DNA of 64,000 bases from Anaerovorax odorimutans DSM 5092 (GCF_000426305.1 NZ_AUFC01000013.1:1-64000); one strand, 5' to 3'; counted from the first letter of the stretch, positions 44,419-54,730 are shown. The notes: generated from the letters alone by a model not told the origin. Translations and numbers: made by a program.

Positions 44419-45123
44419 TTATTTAAAAGGACCAATTATAAAAATTCCAAATTTCCTTGTTTTAGGAAGGTAATAATAACCTTCTTTTTTTATTAAATTT
44501 TTATTTAGATACTCTTTAGCATAATTTCTATCAGATATATTATAATAATGACTTATAAAATTAAAAGCGTCTTCAATTTTATCAAAGGGTTGCCCAAATT
44601 CGATTTCATCTTTCATAAGTTTAAAAGGTATTTTTTTCTCTGTTAAAAATTCTGTTACATTATCAACTGTTTCTCGGTTATATGTAGCTAAATCTTCATT
44701 TGATACTTTGTCTTTTCGGTAGGTTTGAGGTAAAATAGCTATTATATATTTAGAGGCAATTGATTTAAGTAAAGACCAATCGTTTAATATTGCACCAAAA
44801 TAGCTTAAAATTACCACATCAAATACCTTTTCTTTACAAAGCTTCCTCCAATCTCCGCATGAAGTATTTATATTTTTTATTGAATTTTTTTCTAAATATG
44901 TATTCATAAAGTCAATGGCTTCCGGACTTATATCAATGGAGAGAACTTCTTTAGCTTTTTTTGCAAGCTCCATAGAAAGGAAGCCTAAGCCACATGCAAT
45001 TTCACAAATTCTATCACTTTTTTCTATATATTCTAAAATCGGAATACTTAATTTTGAAAAATATTGTGTCTTTTTATTTGCATTCATATACCATTCAATA
45101 GTTTGATCTTTCCAAATCAGCAT
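44419..45123 (-). CDS. Class I SAM-dependent methyltransferase
   Basis: 234 aa. SAM-binding motif I EIACGLGFLS, acidic end of beta-2 VLSIDISPEA, motif IV region DVVILSYFGAIL. Substrate unknown. The ATG at 45123 has a poor ribosome site. A much better site (GGAAGGAGAG) lies about 55 bp upstream, but the frame behind it (TTG or GTG) is different and stops 1 bp before this ATG, so a short coupled leader peptide or an early frameshift is possible. Confidence 0.8.
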   Translation of the reverse strand: MLIWKDQTIEWYMNANKKTQYFSKLSIPILEYIEKSDRICEIACGLGFLSMELAKKAKEVLSIDISPEAIDFMNTYLEKNSIKNINTSCGDWRKLCKEKVFDVVILSYFGAILNDWSLLKSIASKYIIAILPQTYRKDKVSNEDLATYNRETVDNVTEFLTEKKIPFKLMKDEIEFGQPFDKIEDAFNFISHYYNISDRNYAKEYLNKNLIKKEGYYYLPKTRKFGIFIIGPFK

Positions 45124-45304
45124 TTTAATAATTGTACGATGTATTTAAAACCAAATACACCAATACTCTCCTTCCATTTCAATTATAATTAATCTGTAAT
45201 TTTAATTTTTAAATATTTTAAATGATTTCTTCCCTTTATAATTATTATATATTTTTTATTACTTTTATATCTGATTCTGTTAATAATTATTACAAGAGTA
45301 TAAT

Positions 45305-45331
45305 TTTAATTAAAAACCAGTTGGTTTTAAT
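45305..45331 (-). terminator. Inverted repeat between the MFS and methyltransferase genes
   Basis: An almost perfect 11-bp inverted repeat (TAATTAAAACC/GGTTTTAATTA), lying about 80 bp past the MFS stop on the minus strand. Weak T run. Terminator most likely; an operator for the methyltransferase gene is the alternative. Confidence 0.4.
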
Positions 45332-45412
45332 TAGTTATAATTATAAATAATTAGTCAATATTTGTAAAGTATAAAAATTAAATATTATACCTTGAAAATA
45401 TAGGTCAAAATA

Positions 45413-46828
45413 TTAATTGGTATTTTTACGCTTTAAAGATATAAAGATTCCAACGGTACATACACAGGTAAATACTATAAAAGAAATATGCATTGTGGAA
45501 ATAAGCATTTCAGGAGTGGCTTTTGCAAGAGGTATAGCATCCATTTTTAAAGCTACAATAAATGTTACTACTGCCATGCTAGATGTATGACCAATAGAAC
45601 GCATAGTTGCTAAAATAGAGGATGCAACTCCATAATTTTCTTTCTCCACACAAGCCATAACTGCATTGGTATTTGGTGAAGAGAAAAAGGCAAAACCAAC
45701 ACCCATAACAATTAAGTTAACTATGATAAGCCAAAGAGGATAATCTTTTGATATGAATATAAATGAAAACAGTCCTAAGGCACATAATGCCATACCAAAT
45801 GATGCCAGCTTAAAAGGTGAAATCTTATCTGACAATTTCCCGGCATACGGGGATAAAACTGCCATAAGAAGTGGTTGACTAATTAAAATTAATCCTGAAA
45901 TTTGTGAATCAAAGCCCATAATCAATTGAAGATAAATAGACAGTAAATATCCCAGTGCAAAGGTTGCTCCATAATTTAAAAGAGCTGCTATATTTGAAAA
46001 AGTATAGCTTATATTATGGGCAAATAATCGAACTTCAATAATAGGATATTTTGTTTTCAGTTCATGCATTACAAATAAAATAAAAAGTACTACACCTGAT
46101 ATTATTAAATATTTTGCAAACCATACAGATGTAAATGAGGAAAAACCGTACATAATTGTTACAATCATTGTCATGTAAAGAATATTTCCTAAAAAGTCTA
46201 TACCTTGACCACTTGCATCTTTAATTGATTTTGGAAGATATTTTATGGCGATTATAAATACTGTTATACTTATTAAAAATGTAACTGTAAATATAGAACG
46301 CCAGCCGAAGTGATGATTAAGCATACCACCAATAACAGGACCGGCGGAAAGACCTATATAAGTGGAAGCTATAGAATATCCTAAAACTTTACCTCTTTTT
46401 TCTGAAGGGAAAGCACTTATTAGAACAGCGGTATTTGTACTGAAAATCATAGCTGCACCAATACCTTGAACAATTCTGAACAGAAGAAGGATTTTAATAG
46501 ACCATGCGAAAGCAGCAGCACATGAACAAAGTGCAAATATTAATATCCCAATAACTAGAATTCTTTTACGATTAGTTAAGTCAGAAATTCTGCCAAATGG
46601 TACAGACAAAGTTGCAGATGCCAGCATATAACCTGTTATTATCCAGCCAATAAAACTGGCACTTGCATGAAATTCAGTGCCAATAGTGGGAATCGATAAA
46701 TTTAAAGCGCTTCCTGTAAATGTTGTAATAAATGATGTAATAATTACAACAAATAAGGTCGCCAGTTGATGGTTAGTGGGAGAATTATTAATCTCTAAAT
46801 TATTTTTATTTTCATTTGTTTGTTTCAT
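45413..46828 (-). CDS. MFS drug-efflux-type transporter (DHA2-like, 14 helices)
   Basis: 471 aa, about 14 membrane helices. Motif A GRISDLTNRKRIL between helices 2 and 3, motif C-like GLSAGPVIGGMLNHHFGWRS in helix 5. This is the EmrB/QacA layout for proton-driven multidrug export. Start ATG after AAAGGA. No neighbouring TetR or MarR gene, so regulation is not evident. Confidence 0.88.
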   Translation of the reverse strand: MKQTNENKNNLEINNSPTNHQLATLFVVIITSFITTFTGSALNLSIPTIGTEFHASASFIGWIITGYMLASATLSVPFGRISDLTNRKRILVIGILIFALCSCAAAFAWSIKILLLFRIVQGIGAAMIFSTNTAVLISAFPSEKRGKVLGYSIASTYIGLSAGPVIGGMLNHHFGWRSIFTVTFLISITVFIIAIKYLPKSIKDASGQGIDFLGNILYMTMIVTIMYGFSSFTSVWFAKYLIISGVVLFILFVMHELKTKYPIIEVRLFAHNISYTFSNIAALLNYGATFALGYLLSIYLQLIMGFDSQISGLILISQPLLMAVLSPYAGKLSDKISPFKLASFGMALCALGLFSFIFISKDYPLWLIIVNLIVMGVGFAFFSSPNTNAVMACVEKENYGVASSILATMRSIGHTSSMAVVTFIVALKMDAIPLAKATPEMLISTMHISFIVFTCVCTVGIFISLKRKNTN

Positions 46829-47023
46829 ATAAGCTAAAATCCTTTTATAAAATAGTATAATGTATAGTATGTGAATATTTTAGTAAATAAATCAATAAAA
46901 ATTTTTATACTTTATGACATGGTAAATAAATACTGTTATAATTATATAATAAAACAATAATAAATGTAATTATTTAGATATATTTTAATTTTAATATACT
47001 TACTAAAGAGAAAGGAATAGAAG

Positions 47024-47329
47024 ATGAAAAGAAAAATAGTATTTATGTTTGTAAACGGAAGTATCGAAGAGCCTCAAAGAACGGTTATGCAAGTTGGAGA
47101 AAATGGAGAAATGATTACTGTAGGAGTAGCAAATTATGACATGGCTTGCGTAGAGGCAAAAAAACTTGTAGATGAAGGAGCTTTAGTAATAGAACTTTGC
47201 GGAGGATTTGGAACGATAGGTCATGCTAAAGTTACGGAAGCAGTTGAAGGAAAGTTACAAGTAGGAGTAGTAAGATTTGACAATCATCCCGGTTACGATG
47301 GAGCTTCAGGTGATTCAAAGTGGATGTAA
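47024..47329 (+). CDS. DUF6506-like small protein
   Basis: 101 aa. Compact alpha/beta protein with VANYDMACVEAKKLVDEGAL and IELCGGFG, then HPGYDGASGDSKWM at the end. It resembles the conserved DUF6506 proteins of anaerobes as I remember them; no function known. Start ATG after GAAAGGA. Monocistronic, followed by the T-box leader. Confidence 0.65.
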   Translation: MKRKIVFMFVNGSIEEPQRTVMQVGENGEMITVGVANYDMACVEAKKLVDEGALVIELCGGFGTIGHAKVTEAVEGKLQVGVVRFDNHPGYDGASGDSKWM

Positions 47330-47417
47330 AATATTTTAAATTTATTTAATAATATGATTTTTAATTAGTTAGAATATAATATTTTCAGATAATTAGGTAG
47401 ATGTCAATATTTTTAGA

Positions 47418-47446
47418 TTGACAAAATGAATATGCAATGCTAACAT
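47418..47446 (+). promoter_or_regulatory. Promoter of the T-box transcript
   Basis: TTGACA (47418-47423), 17-bp spacer, TAACAT (47441-47446); transcription should begin near 47453, at the base of T-box stem I. Confidence 0.75.
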
Positions 47447-47457
47447 ATTTATAAACT

Positions 47458-47712
47458 GTTGACGAGGGAGTTAAACTGTAAAACGATCTAACAGCGAATT
47501 CGGATTGGTGGAAGCCGAACAGATGACGATACAGCAAGTGGGCCTCTGAGGGTGAAGCGAAAGGGTTTATCTTAGTAGCGGAGACGCTGGCCAGCGTTAT
47601 AGGGCTGAGGGTGTGATGGCACTCTGCAAAGAGGATATGCAAAAGTATATCAAACAAGGTGGTACCGCAGGTTAACACTTGTCCTTGAATATGGGATAAG
47701 TGTTTTTTTATT
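47458..47712 (+). promoter_or_regulatory. T-box riboswitch, tryptophan specifier
   Basis: Stem I with distal GGTGGAAGCC-type loop (about 47508-47520). The specifier strand CAAGTGGG lies between TACAG (pairs CTGTA) and CCTC (pairs GAGG), so the codon read is TGG followed by a purine. The T-box AAGGTGGTACCGC is at 47656-47668, then the terminator AACACTT..AAGTGTT and T7 (47674-47708). Uncharged tRNA-Trp pairs with TGG and with the T-box bulge, forming the antiterminator. The downstream trpXYZ genes fit this specificity. Confidence 0.9.
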
Positions 47713-47966
47713 TGAATTATTTTTTACCATATTGATGGGATATCAAAGAAAATACATTAATAATTAACAGGACTTAAAGTATTAAGCTGTCAATATATGC
47801 AAATTGAAATCTTGTTTGGCATTGATTTTATTGACTGGACAGTATTATTAAAGTGATATCTATATTATACTAAATGCAGAGAAAACCCTTTTCATTTATT
47901 TTTTATTAAATTACATATAATATGTTTTGTGCAAACAAAAATAAACAAACAAAAAAGGAGAAAAAA

Positions 47967-48971
47967 ATGAAAAAGATAGCAGTATTATTAATGGCAGTTA
48001 TGCTAATGACAGTTGTATTTACAGGATGTGGAGGAGAAGATGTCCCAAATACAGATAATAAAGATAAGGTAGCTTCAGATCTTCCTACTATAGGTATTGT
48101 TCAGATTGTTGAACATCCATCATTAGATACAATTCGTGAAAATATTATAAAACAACTTGTAGATGAAGGCTTTATTGATGGGGAAACAGTAAAAATTGAT
48201 TATAAAAATGCTCAGAATGATACAAATAATTTAAAGACTATATGTCAATCATTTACAGCAAATAATTATGATTTGATTATTGCCATTGCAACACCATCAG
48301 CTCAAGCAGCCCTTGGTGAAACTACAGAAATTCCAATCGTTTTTTCAGCTGTAACTGACCCTGTAGGAGCAAAACTTGTAGACAGCATGGAAAATCCGGG
48401 AGGAAATATAACAGGTACTTCTGATGCGGTGTCAGCTTCTAAAATTATGGATTTAGCTTTACAGATAACACCTGATATTAAAAAAATAGGTGCCATATAT
48501 AGTACAGGCGAAGTAAATTCTGTATCGGTTATAAATGAACTTAAACAATATGCCAAAACAAAGGACATTGAAGTTGTTGAAGCAACTATTATGAACAGCA
48601 GTGAAATTCAACAGGCTGCACAATCTTTAATTGGTAACGTTGATGCAGTATTTTCTCCGATAGACAATACAGTTGCTTCATCTATGCCTACTATTGTAGA
48701 CGTTTTAAATAAAGCAAAAATTCCTTATTATGTTGCAGCCGATTCAATGGTGGCAGATGGAGGTTTAGCAACAGATGGTGTTAATTATGTGGCACTTGGA
48801 AAAGCAACAGGCAGTATGGCGGCAGAAGTATTAAACGGAGCTGATACAGCAACTATGCCGGTACAAGTTATGTCAGATACACAAATTTATATTAATAAGA
48901 AAACAGCAGATGATATTGGTATTAAAATTCCAAAAGAAATTTTAGAAAAAGCCACAGATTTATCAGAATAA
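47967..48971 (+). CDS. trpX: Tryptophan ABC transporter substrate-binding lipoprotein
   Basis: 334 aa from the ATG at 47967 behind AAAAGGAG; the frame is open from 47922 but has no site there. Lipoprotein signal with lipobox VVFTGC near residue 20. The mature part has IGIVQIVEHPSLDTIRENI, the start typical of the TrpX/ABC_sub_bind family, and PIVFSAVTDPVGAKLV, IDNTVASSMP, then the C-terminal YINKKTADDIGIKIP. Trp specificity comes from the T-box, not from the protein. First gene of trpXYZ, 255 bp after the leader terminator; a weak second promoter (TTGACT at 47831) may add basal expression. Confidence 0.88.
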   Translation: MKKIAVLLMAVMLMTVVFTGCGGEDVPNTDNKDKVASDLPTIGIVQIVEHPSLDTIRENIIKQLVDEGFIDGETVKIDYKNAQNDTNNLKTICQSFTANNYDLIIAIATPSAQAALGETTEIPIVFSAVTDPVGAKLVDSMENPGGNITGTSDAVSASKIMDLALQITPDIKKIGAIYSTGEVNSVSVINELKQYAKTKDIEVVEATIMNSSEIQQAAQSLIGNVDAVFSPIDNTVASSMPTIVDVLNKAKIPYYVAADSMVADGGLATDGVNYVALGKATGSMAAEVLNGADTATMPVQVMSDTQIYINKKTADDIGIKIPKEILEKATDLSE

Positions 48972-49015
48972 TTTATATTTAAATTATCTGATGCTAGATA
49001 AACTTGGAGGAAATT

Positions 49016-49921
49016 ATGTTATTAACCTTTGCAGCGTTCATGGGTTCTTTGGAACAGGGAATGATTTATGCAATATTAGCTTTGGGAGTATTTCTCTCAT
49101 TCAGAACATTAAATTTACCGGATTTAACAGTAGACGGCAGCATCGTAACAGGTGCTGCTGCTTCTGCTGTAATATGTAGTATTGGCGGCAATCCTTTGTT
49201 AGGATTGCTTTTAGCATTTATATGCGGTCTTTTGGCAGGTACTGTAACGGCATTATTGAATACAAAATTAAAGATTCAGCCTCTTTTAGCGGGCATACTT
49301 GTAATGTTTGGACTATATTCGATTAATTTGAGAATTATGGGAAGCAGACCTAATATACCCCTAACAAGAAGTGATACTTTATATAAATGGGCAGAAAATT
49401 CATTACATATAGAATATCCAAAATTGATTATGGGTGTTGTTATATTGGCAATTATTATTATCTTATTTTTTTTCTTCTTAAAAACACGAATTGGCTTTGC
49501 ACTTCGTGCTACTGGAGACAACGAAGATATGGTGAGAGCTTATGCAATTAACAGTGATGGAATGAAAGTATTGGGACTAGCACTTTCAAATGGATTTGTT
49601 GCACTTGCAGGAGGAATGCTGGCACAATATCAGTCTTTTGCAGATGTAACTATGGGAACAGGTATGGTTGTAATCGGATTGGCTTCAGTAATATTAGGCG
49701 AAGCTATTTTTGGCACAAAATCATTATTAAGAAGGTTAATTGCTGTTTCTTTAGGTGCAGTAGTATATAGATTAATAATAGCGCAGGCATTTAAATTAGG
49801 TCTTCCAACTAGTGATTTAAAGTTAGTGTCGGCTGCAATTATAACGATAGCATTGGCTGTTGGAGCATTCGGTGGAAACTTCTCCTTGAACTCGTTATTT
49901 GCAAAAAAGGAGGCAAAATAA
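49016..49921 (+). CDS. trpY: Tryptophan ABC transporter permease
   Basis: 301 aa from the ATG at 49016 (TTGGAGG just upstream; the open frame from 49004 includes that site). About eight membrane helices, with LAFICGLLAGTVTALLNTKL, RATGDNEDMVRAYAINSDG and ALSNGFVALAGGMLAQYQS, the branched-chain-type (LivH-like) permease signature. Between trpX and trpZ. Confidence 0.88.
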   Translation: MLLTFAAFMGSLEQGMIYAILALGVFLSFRTLNLPDLTVDGSIVTGAAASAVICSIGGNPLLGLLLAFICGLLAGTVTALLNTKLKIQPLLAGILVMFGLYSINLRIMGSRPNIPLTRSDTLYKWAENSLHIEYPKLIMGVVILAIIIILFFFFLKTRIGFALRATGDNEDMVRAYAINSDGMKVLGLALSNGFVALAGGMLAQYQSFADVTMGTGMVVIGLASVILGEAIFGTKSLLRRLIAVSLGAVVYRLIIAQAFKLGLPTSDLKLVSAAIITIALAVGAFGGNFSLNSLFAKKEAK

Positions 49922-49922
49922 T

Positions 49923-50696
49923 ATGCTTAAAATAGAAAAAATGCATAAGACCTTCGGCAAAGGCACAATAAATGAAAAAGTTGCAATAGATAATATTGAT
50001 TTTAATTTGAGACCGGGAGATTTTGTTACTATAATAGGAAGCAACGGTGCGGGTAAATCAACTCTTTTAAATTGTATATCGGGAGTATTTCCCATAGATA
50101 AGGGCAAAATTATTTTAGATGGTAAGAATATAACAAGACAGCCGGAATTTAAGAGGTCAAAATTCATAGGAAGAGTTTTTCAAGATCCTTTGAAGGGCAC
50201 AGCTTTTGATATGACAATTGAAGAAAACTTATCTATTGCATATAATAAAAATAGTTTTCGAGGACTTCAATCCGGAATAAATAGGAAACAAAAAGAAGTT
50301 TTCAGGGAGAAATTAGCTTTACTTGGCATGGGTCTTGAAGATAGGATGAAACAGAAAGCAAAACTTTTATCAGGAGGTCAAAGACAAGCACTTACCTTAT
50401 TTATGGCAGTTATCTCTAAACCAAAGCTTTTACTTTTGGATGAACATACGGCTGCACTTGATCCGGGAGCAGCTAAAAAAGTTCTTGAATTAACAAATAG
50501 ATTTTCGAAAGAACCAGGTCTTTCTACTATGATGATTACACATAATATGAAAGATGCCCTTCAGTATGGAAACAGAACTATACTAATGAAGGAAGGTAAG
50601 ATTGTTATGGATATTTCAGGTGATGAAAGAGCAGATATGACAGTAGAAAAACTTATTGAACAATTTGAAATTGACAATGACAGAATGTTATTATAA
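49923..50696 (+). CDS. trpZ: Tryptophan ABC transporter ATPase
   Basis: 257 aa from the ATG at 49923, with AAGGAGG inside the end of trpY. Walker A GSNGAGKST, signature LSGGQRQA, Walker B LLLLDEHTAALD (His replaces the usual Pro), switch ITHNM. Last gene of the T-box operon. Confidence 0.9.
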   Translation: MLKIEKMHKTFGKGTINEKVAIDNIDFNLRPGDFVTIIGSNGAGKSTLLNCISGVFPIDKGKIILDGKNITRQPEFKRSKFIGRVFQDPLKGTAFDMTIEENLSIAYNKNSFRGLQSGINRKQKEVFREKLALLGMGLEDRMKQKAKLLSGGQRQALTLFMAVISKPKLLLLDEHTAALDPGAAKKVLELTNRFSKEPGLSTMMITHNMKDALQYGNRTILMKEGKIVMDISGDERADMTVEKLIEQFEIDNDRMLL

Positions 50697-50886
50697 TGGT
50701 ATAATTGAAAAAAATTAAACATAATTTATTTGAAGACGATTAATCTTCTGAGGTGGATTGGTTTAATTGATCATTATTAAATATATTATAAATTAAATTT
50801 TATCATAATAGGTTTAATAATATCAGATTGAGGTATAATTATTATATATAAATTGGAATTATAGTTACATTTGGAGGTAAGAAAAG

Positions 50887-51210
50887 ATGGAAAATATGAT
50901 TAAATTAACTAATGATAATTTTGAACAAGAAGTAATGAATTCTGAAGTTCCGGTAATCGTTGATTTTTATGCTGATTGGTGTGGACCTTGTAAAATGGTA
51001 GGGCCTGTTCTTGCTGATTTAGCCGCAAAATATGAAGGCAAAGCAAAAGTTTGCAAGATCAATATTGATGAAGAACGTAAGCTCGCAATAGAACATAAGG
51101 TAATGAGTATTCCTACTTTGTTTTTTATTAAGAACGGAGAAATAAAGGAAAGAATTACAGGTGCATTACCACAAAGAGATTTGGAAGAAAAAATAAAAGC
51201 ATTAGTATAA
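50887..51210 (+). CDS. trxA: Thioredoxin
   Basis: 107 aa, full length. Active site DWCGPCK in the standard place, cis-Pro in SIPTLFF. Reduces disulfides in the cytoplasm. Start ATG after TTGGAGG. Monocistronic. Confidence 0.95.
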   Translation: MENMIKLTNDNFEQEVMNSEVPVIVDFYADWCGPCKMVGPVLADLAAKYEGKAKVCKINIDEERKLAIEHKVMSIPTLFFIKNGEIKERITGALPQRDLEEKIKALV

Positions 51211-51254
51211 TATTAAATCTCCTTAGTTTAATAAGGAGTTAAGGGGGATTTCTA

Positions 51255-52715
51255 ATGTTTTCGTTTGGATTTTTCAATATGCCTAATCTTATAACAGTTC
51301 TTTTTATTGTAAATATTGTAATTGCTTTAACAATTATTTTTCTTGAAAGAAAGAACCCTTCGGCAACCCTTGCTTGGATTATGATTTTATTTCTTCTTCC
51401 TATAGTAGGGATTGTCTTTTATTTTTTGTTTTCGCAAAATATTGCCAGAAAGAAAATTTTTAAATTAACTAAATATGAAGCTGAAGTATTAGGAGGGTCT
51501 CTCCATGAACAGACTAATAGTATGATTAATGGAAGTTTTGAATTTACAAATAAAGAGTCAAAAAAATGGTATGATATGATCAGACTCAATCAAACAAATG
51601 CTTTAGCTTATTTCACACAAAATAACAGCATTTCCATTATTACTGATGGAAAGCACATGTTTAATAGTTTACTAGAAGACATTAAAAATGCAAAGGAAAC
51701 TATAAATATTACATATTATATTGTAAAATATGATAGTGTGGGAAGAACTTTAATTGATGCTCTTATTGAAAAGGCAAAAGAAGGAGTTGAAGTAAGACTT
51801 CTTTTAGATGCCATGGGGAGCAGGCAGATAAATGAGAAAAGATTACAGGATTTTATTAATGCAGGTGGTAAAGCTGCATTTTTTTTCCCACCTAAATTTA
51901 AATGTTTGAATATGAAATTAAATTACAGAAATCATAGAAAATTAGTTGTAATAGATGATGAAGTTGGCTATTTAGGTGGATTTAATATTGCCAATGAATA
52001 TTTAGGTAAGGTAAAGAAGTTTGGATATTGGCGTGATACTCATTTGAAGTTAACAGGAGGCTGCGTTCAGGACATGAATGCCAGATTTATTTTAGACTGG
52101 CGTTTTGCATCTAAAGAAAAGTTGGTAATGGCGCAAGCTTATTATAACGAACCTAAAGAAGTGGGAATTACAGGTATTCAAATTGTGGCTTCAGGCCCGG
52201 ATTCCCCAAGAGAAGAAGTTAAACAGGGCTATCTAAAAATGATTTCTTCTGCAAAGAAGAATATATATATTCAAAGTCCTTATTTTGTTCCTGATGCCAG
52301 TATTATGGAAGCTCTGAAAACAGCTGTATTATGTGGAGTAGATGTAAGAATTATGATACCTTGTATGCCGGATCATATGTTTGTATATTGGGCAACGTAT
52401 TCTTATGTAGGTATTTTAGCCAACTTAGGGGCAAAAATTTATATTTATGATAATGGATTTTTACATGCTAAGACTATGGCAGTGGATGGCGAAGTCGGGT
52501 CAATAGGGTCTGCAAATTTTGATATCAGAAGTTTTCGTTTGAATTTTGAAGCTAATGCTTTTATTTATGATGCTGAAGAAGTCTATAAATTAGAATCTAT
52601 TTTTGAAGAAGATATGATAAAGTCCCATGAACTTACAAGATCGCTATACAGAAACAGGCCACTTATAGTAAAATTTAAAGAATCTGTCTCAAGGCTTTTA
52701 TCTGATTTATTGTAA
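51255..52715 (+). CDS. cls: Cardiolipin synthase
   Basis: 486 aa. Two N-terminal membrane helices (LITVLFIVNIVIALTIIFL, ATLAWIMILFLLPIVGIVFY) and two phospholipase-D motifs, HRKLVVID at about 222 and HAKTMAVD at about 400, each followed by G..GS/G.N. Joins two phosphatidylglycerols into cardiolipin at the inner face of the membrane. Start ATG after AGGGGG, 45 bp after trxA. Confidence 0.93.
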   Translation: MFSFGFFNMPNLITVLFIVNIVIALTIIFLERKNPSATLAWIMILFLLPIVGIVFYFLFSQNIARKKIFKLTKYEAEVLGGSLHEQTNSMINGSFEFTNKESKKWYDMIRLNQTNALAYFTQNNSISIITDGKHMFNSLLEDIKNAKETINITYYIVKYDSVGRTLIDALIEKAKEGVEVRLLLDAMGSRQINEKRLQDFINAGGKAAFFFPPKFKCLNMKLNYRNHRKLVVIDDEVGYLGGFNIANEYLGKVKKFGYWRDTHLKLTGGCVQDMNARFILDWRFASKEKLVMAQAYYNEPKEVGITGIQIVASGPDSPREEVKQGYLKMISSAKKNIYIQSPYFVPDASIMEALKTAVLCGVDVRIMIPCMPDHMFVYWATYSYVGILANLGAKIYIYDNGFLHAKTMAVDGEVGSIGSANFDIRSFRLNFEANAFIYDAEEVYKLESIFEEDMIKSHELTRSLYRNRPLIVKFKESVSRLLSDLL

Positions 52716-52789
52716 AACAATTATTATTATAATTTGTGTTATATTTTTTTATTGTAATTTAATTGAATGAGTAAAATTTTGATAATAAC

Positions 52790-52818
52790 TTGATTACACT
52801 ACAAAATTTTTATATAAT
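52790..52818 (+). promoter_or_regulatory. Promoter of glyA
   Basis: TTGATT, 17-bp spacer, TATAAT (52813-52818), 37 bp before the start codon. Confidence 0.7.
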
Positions 52819-52854
52819 ATTCACATTATTACTTGGGTGAAAGGAGAAGTAGAA

Positions 52855-54099
52855 ATGTATTTCAATAATATGGACAAGGTTGATCCTGAAATAAGTGCCG
52901 CTATAAAAAGAGAAATGGGCAGACAGGAAAACAAAATCGAATTAATAGCATCAGAAAACTTTACAAGTGCTGCGGTAATGGAGGCGTGCGGAAGCGCTCT
53001 TACAAATAAATATGCCGAAGGGTATCCGGGGAAGAGATACTATGGCGGCTGCGAATATGTGGATGAAGCTGAAACTTTAGCAATTGAGAGACTTAAAAAG
53101 CTGTTTAATGCAGAATATGCAAATGTGCAGCCACATTCTGGGGCAAGTGCAAATATTGCCGTATATTTTGCACTATTGGAACCAGGTGATACTGTGCTTG
53201 GACTGGACCTTTCAAATGGAGGACATTTAACCCATGGAAGCCCAGTAAATCTATCTGGAAAATATTTTAATTTTATACCATATAGAGTGGATAGTGAAAC
53301 TGAAGTTATTGATTTTGATGAGGTAAGAAAACTTGCAAAAGAACACAAACCAAAGATGATTGTTGCAGGAGCTAGTGCTTATCCTAGAACTATTGAAACT
53401 GATAAATTCAGAGAAATTGCAGACGAAGTAGGAGCTCTTTTAATGGTAGACATGGCGCATATTGCAGGTTTGGTAGCAGCAGGACTTCATCCAAATCCAA
53501 TGGATCATGCACATATTGTTACAACTACTACTCATAAAACTTTAAGAGGACCAAGAGGCGGAGCTATTCTTGCTAAAGAAGAGTTTGGAGCTAAAATAAA
53601 TAAAGCTATATTTCCTGGAATTCAGGGAGGACCTTTAATGCATATTATTGCAGGTAAGGCAGTTTGCTTCAAGGAAGCTTCTACTCCGGAATTTGTTGAA
53701 TATCAGAAACAAGTAATTGCAAATGCTCAGGCTTTAGCAAATGAACTTATGGCAAGAGGATTTAAGCTGGTATCTGGAGGAACAGATAATCATTTAATTC
53801 TTGTAAACTTAACAAATAAAAATATAACTGGTAAGGAAGCTGAAAAACTTTTAGATGATGCATTTATTACTACAAATAAAAATACTATTCCTGAAGATCC
53901 AAATGGTCCGTTTGTAACTAGCGGAATTAGACTTGGTACACCTGCAATGACTACAAGAGGCTTTAAGGAAGCTGAATTTGCAAAGGTTGCAGAAGCAATT
54001 GCACTTGTAATTGATAATCCTGGTGATAAAGCTTCAGCGGATAAAGCAAGAGCTATTGTAAAAGAATTATGTGAAGCATTTCCTTTATATAACAAATAA
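52855..54099 (+). CDS. glyA: Serine hydroxymethyltransferase
   Basis: 414 aa from the ATG at 52855 (AAGGAG upstream; the frame open from 52837 contains the site). PLP-lysine motif [14 protein letters not shown], substrate motifs [21 protein letters not shown] and [12 protein letters not shown]. Interconverts serine and glycine and feeds one-carbon units to tetrahydrofolate. Confidence 0.97.
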   Translation: MYFNNMDKVDPEISAAIKREMGRQENKIELIASENFTSAAVMEACGSALTNKYAEGYPGKRYYGGCEYVDEAETLAIERLKKLFNAEYANVQPHSGASANIAVYFALLEPGDTVLGLDLSNGGHLTHGSPVNLSGKYFNFIPYRVDSETEVIDFDEVRKLAKEHKPKMIVAGASAYPRTIETDKFREIADEVGALLMVDMAHIAGLVAAGLHPNPMDHAHIVTTTTHKTLRGPRGGAILAKEEFGAKINKAIFPGIQGGPLMHIIAGKAVCFKEASTPEFVEYQKQVIANAQALANELMARGFKLVSGGTDNHLILVNLTNKNITGKEAEKLLDDAFITTNKNTIPEDPNGPFVTSGIRLGTPAMTTRGFKEAEFAKVAEAIALVIDNPGDKASADKARAIVKELCEAFPLYNK

Positions 54100-54149
54100 A
54101 TTTAATTAAAATATCGTGCATTAAAAAATGTTTAGATATGGATTTAACA

Positions 54150-54181
54150 TTAGCATCAGTTTACTGATGCTAAGTTTATTT
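54150..54181 (+). terminator. Terminator of glyA
   Basis: A 10-bp perfect stem TTAGCATCAG/CTGATGCTAA with a TTTA loop, then GTTTATTTT. Confidence 0.85.
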
Positions 54182-54224
54182 TGGTAAAGAATAAATAATT
54201 AAAGTGTAGGAGATTTCGATTTAA

Positions 54225-54635
54225 ATGGATATTAAGTTTGAAAGTACAGTACCTAAGAAAGAAGATTTTTATCAATTATATGAAACAACAGGATGGAATG
54301 GAAGAGTAGGTATATATTCAAAAGAAGATTTATACAATGCCATAGGTAACAGTTGGTATCTTATAGCTGCATACAACGAAGACAAATTTATAGGATTTGG
54401 ACGTGTTATATCTGATGGTGTATATCAAACATTTATCACAGATGTTATAATTCATCCTGATTTTCAAAGAAAGGGAATTGGCAGTGAAATTGTAAAGCTT
54501 CTTATGAAGAGGTGTAAATCAAAAGGTCTGCAATGGATTCAATTGTCTGCAGCAAAGGGGAAGAAAAAATTTTATGAGAAGTTAGGATTTGAGGAAAGAG
54601 ACTCTGATGCACCTGGGATGCAAATTAGGATATAG
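54225..54635 (+). CDS. GNAT-family N-acetyltransferase
   Basis: 136 aa. Acetyl-CoA motif VIHPDFQRKGIGSEIVKLL, then AAKGKKKFYEKLGFEER at the end. Substrate unknown. ATG after TAGGAG. Confidence 0.88.
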   Translation: MDIKFESTVPKKEDFYQLYETTGWNGRVGIYSKEDLYNAIGNSWYLIAAYNEDKFIGFGRVISDGVYQTFITDVIIHPDFQRKGIGSEIVKLLMKRCKSKGLQWIQLSAAKGKKKFYEKLGFEERDSDAPGMQIRI

Positions 54636-54730
54636 TAATTGAACTGGAGAGGAGGCTATGTACAAGCCAGCTCTCATTAGCTTATCTTGAACACAAATAA
54701 AATTTGTCTTTAATTATATTTGTAAGAATT

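Noticed and set aside
47385-47678. 97-aa minus-strand frame over the T-box
   Set aside because: Lies exactly on the structured leader RNA; no family, no ribosome site.
53040-54095. Two minus-strand frames in glyA
   Set aside because: Shadows of a complete and conserved serine hydroxymethyltransferase gene.
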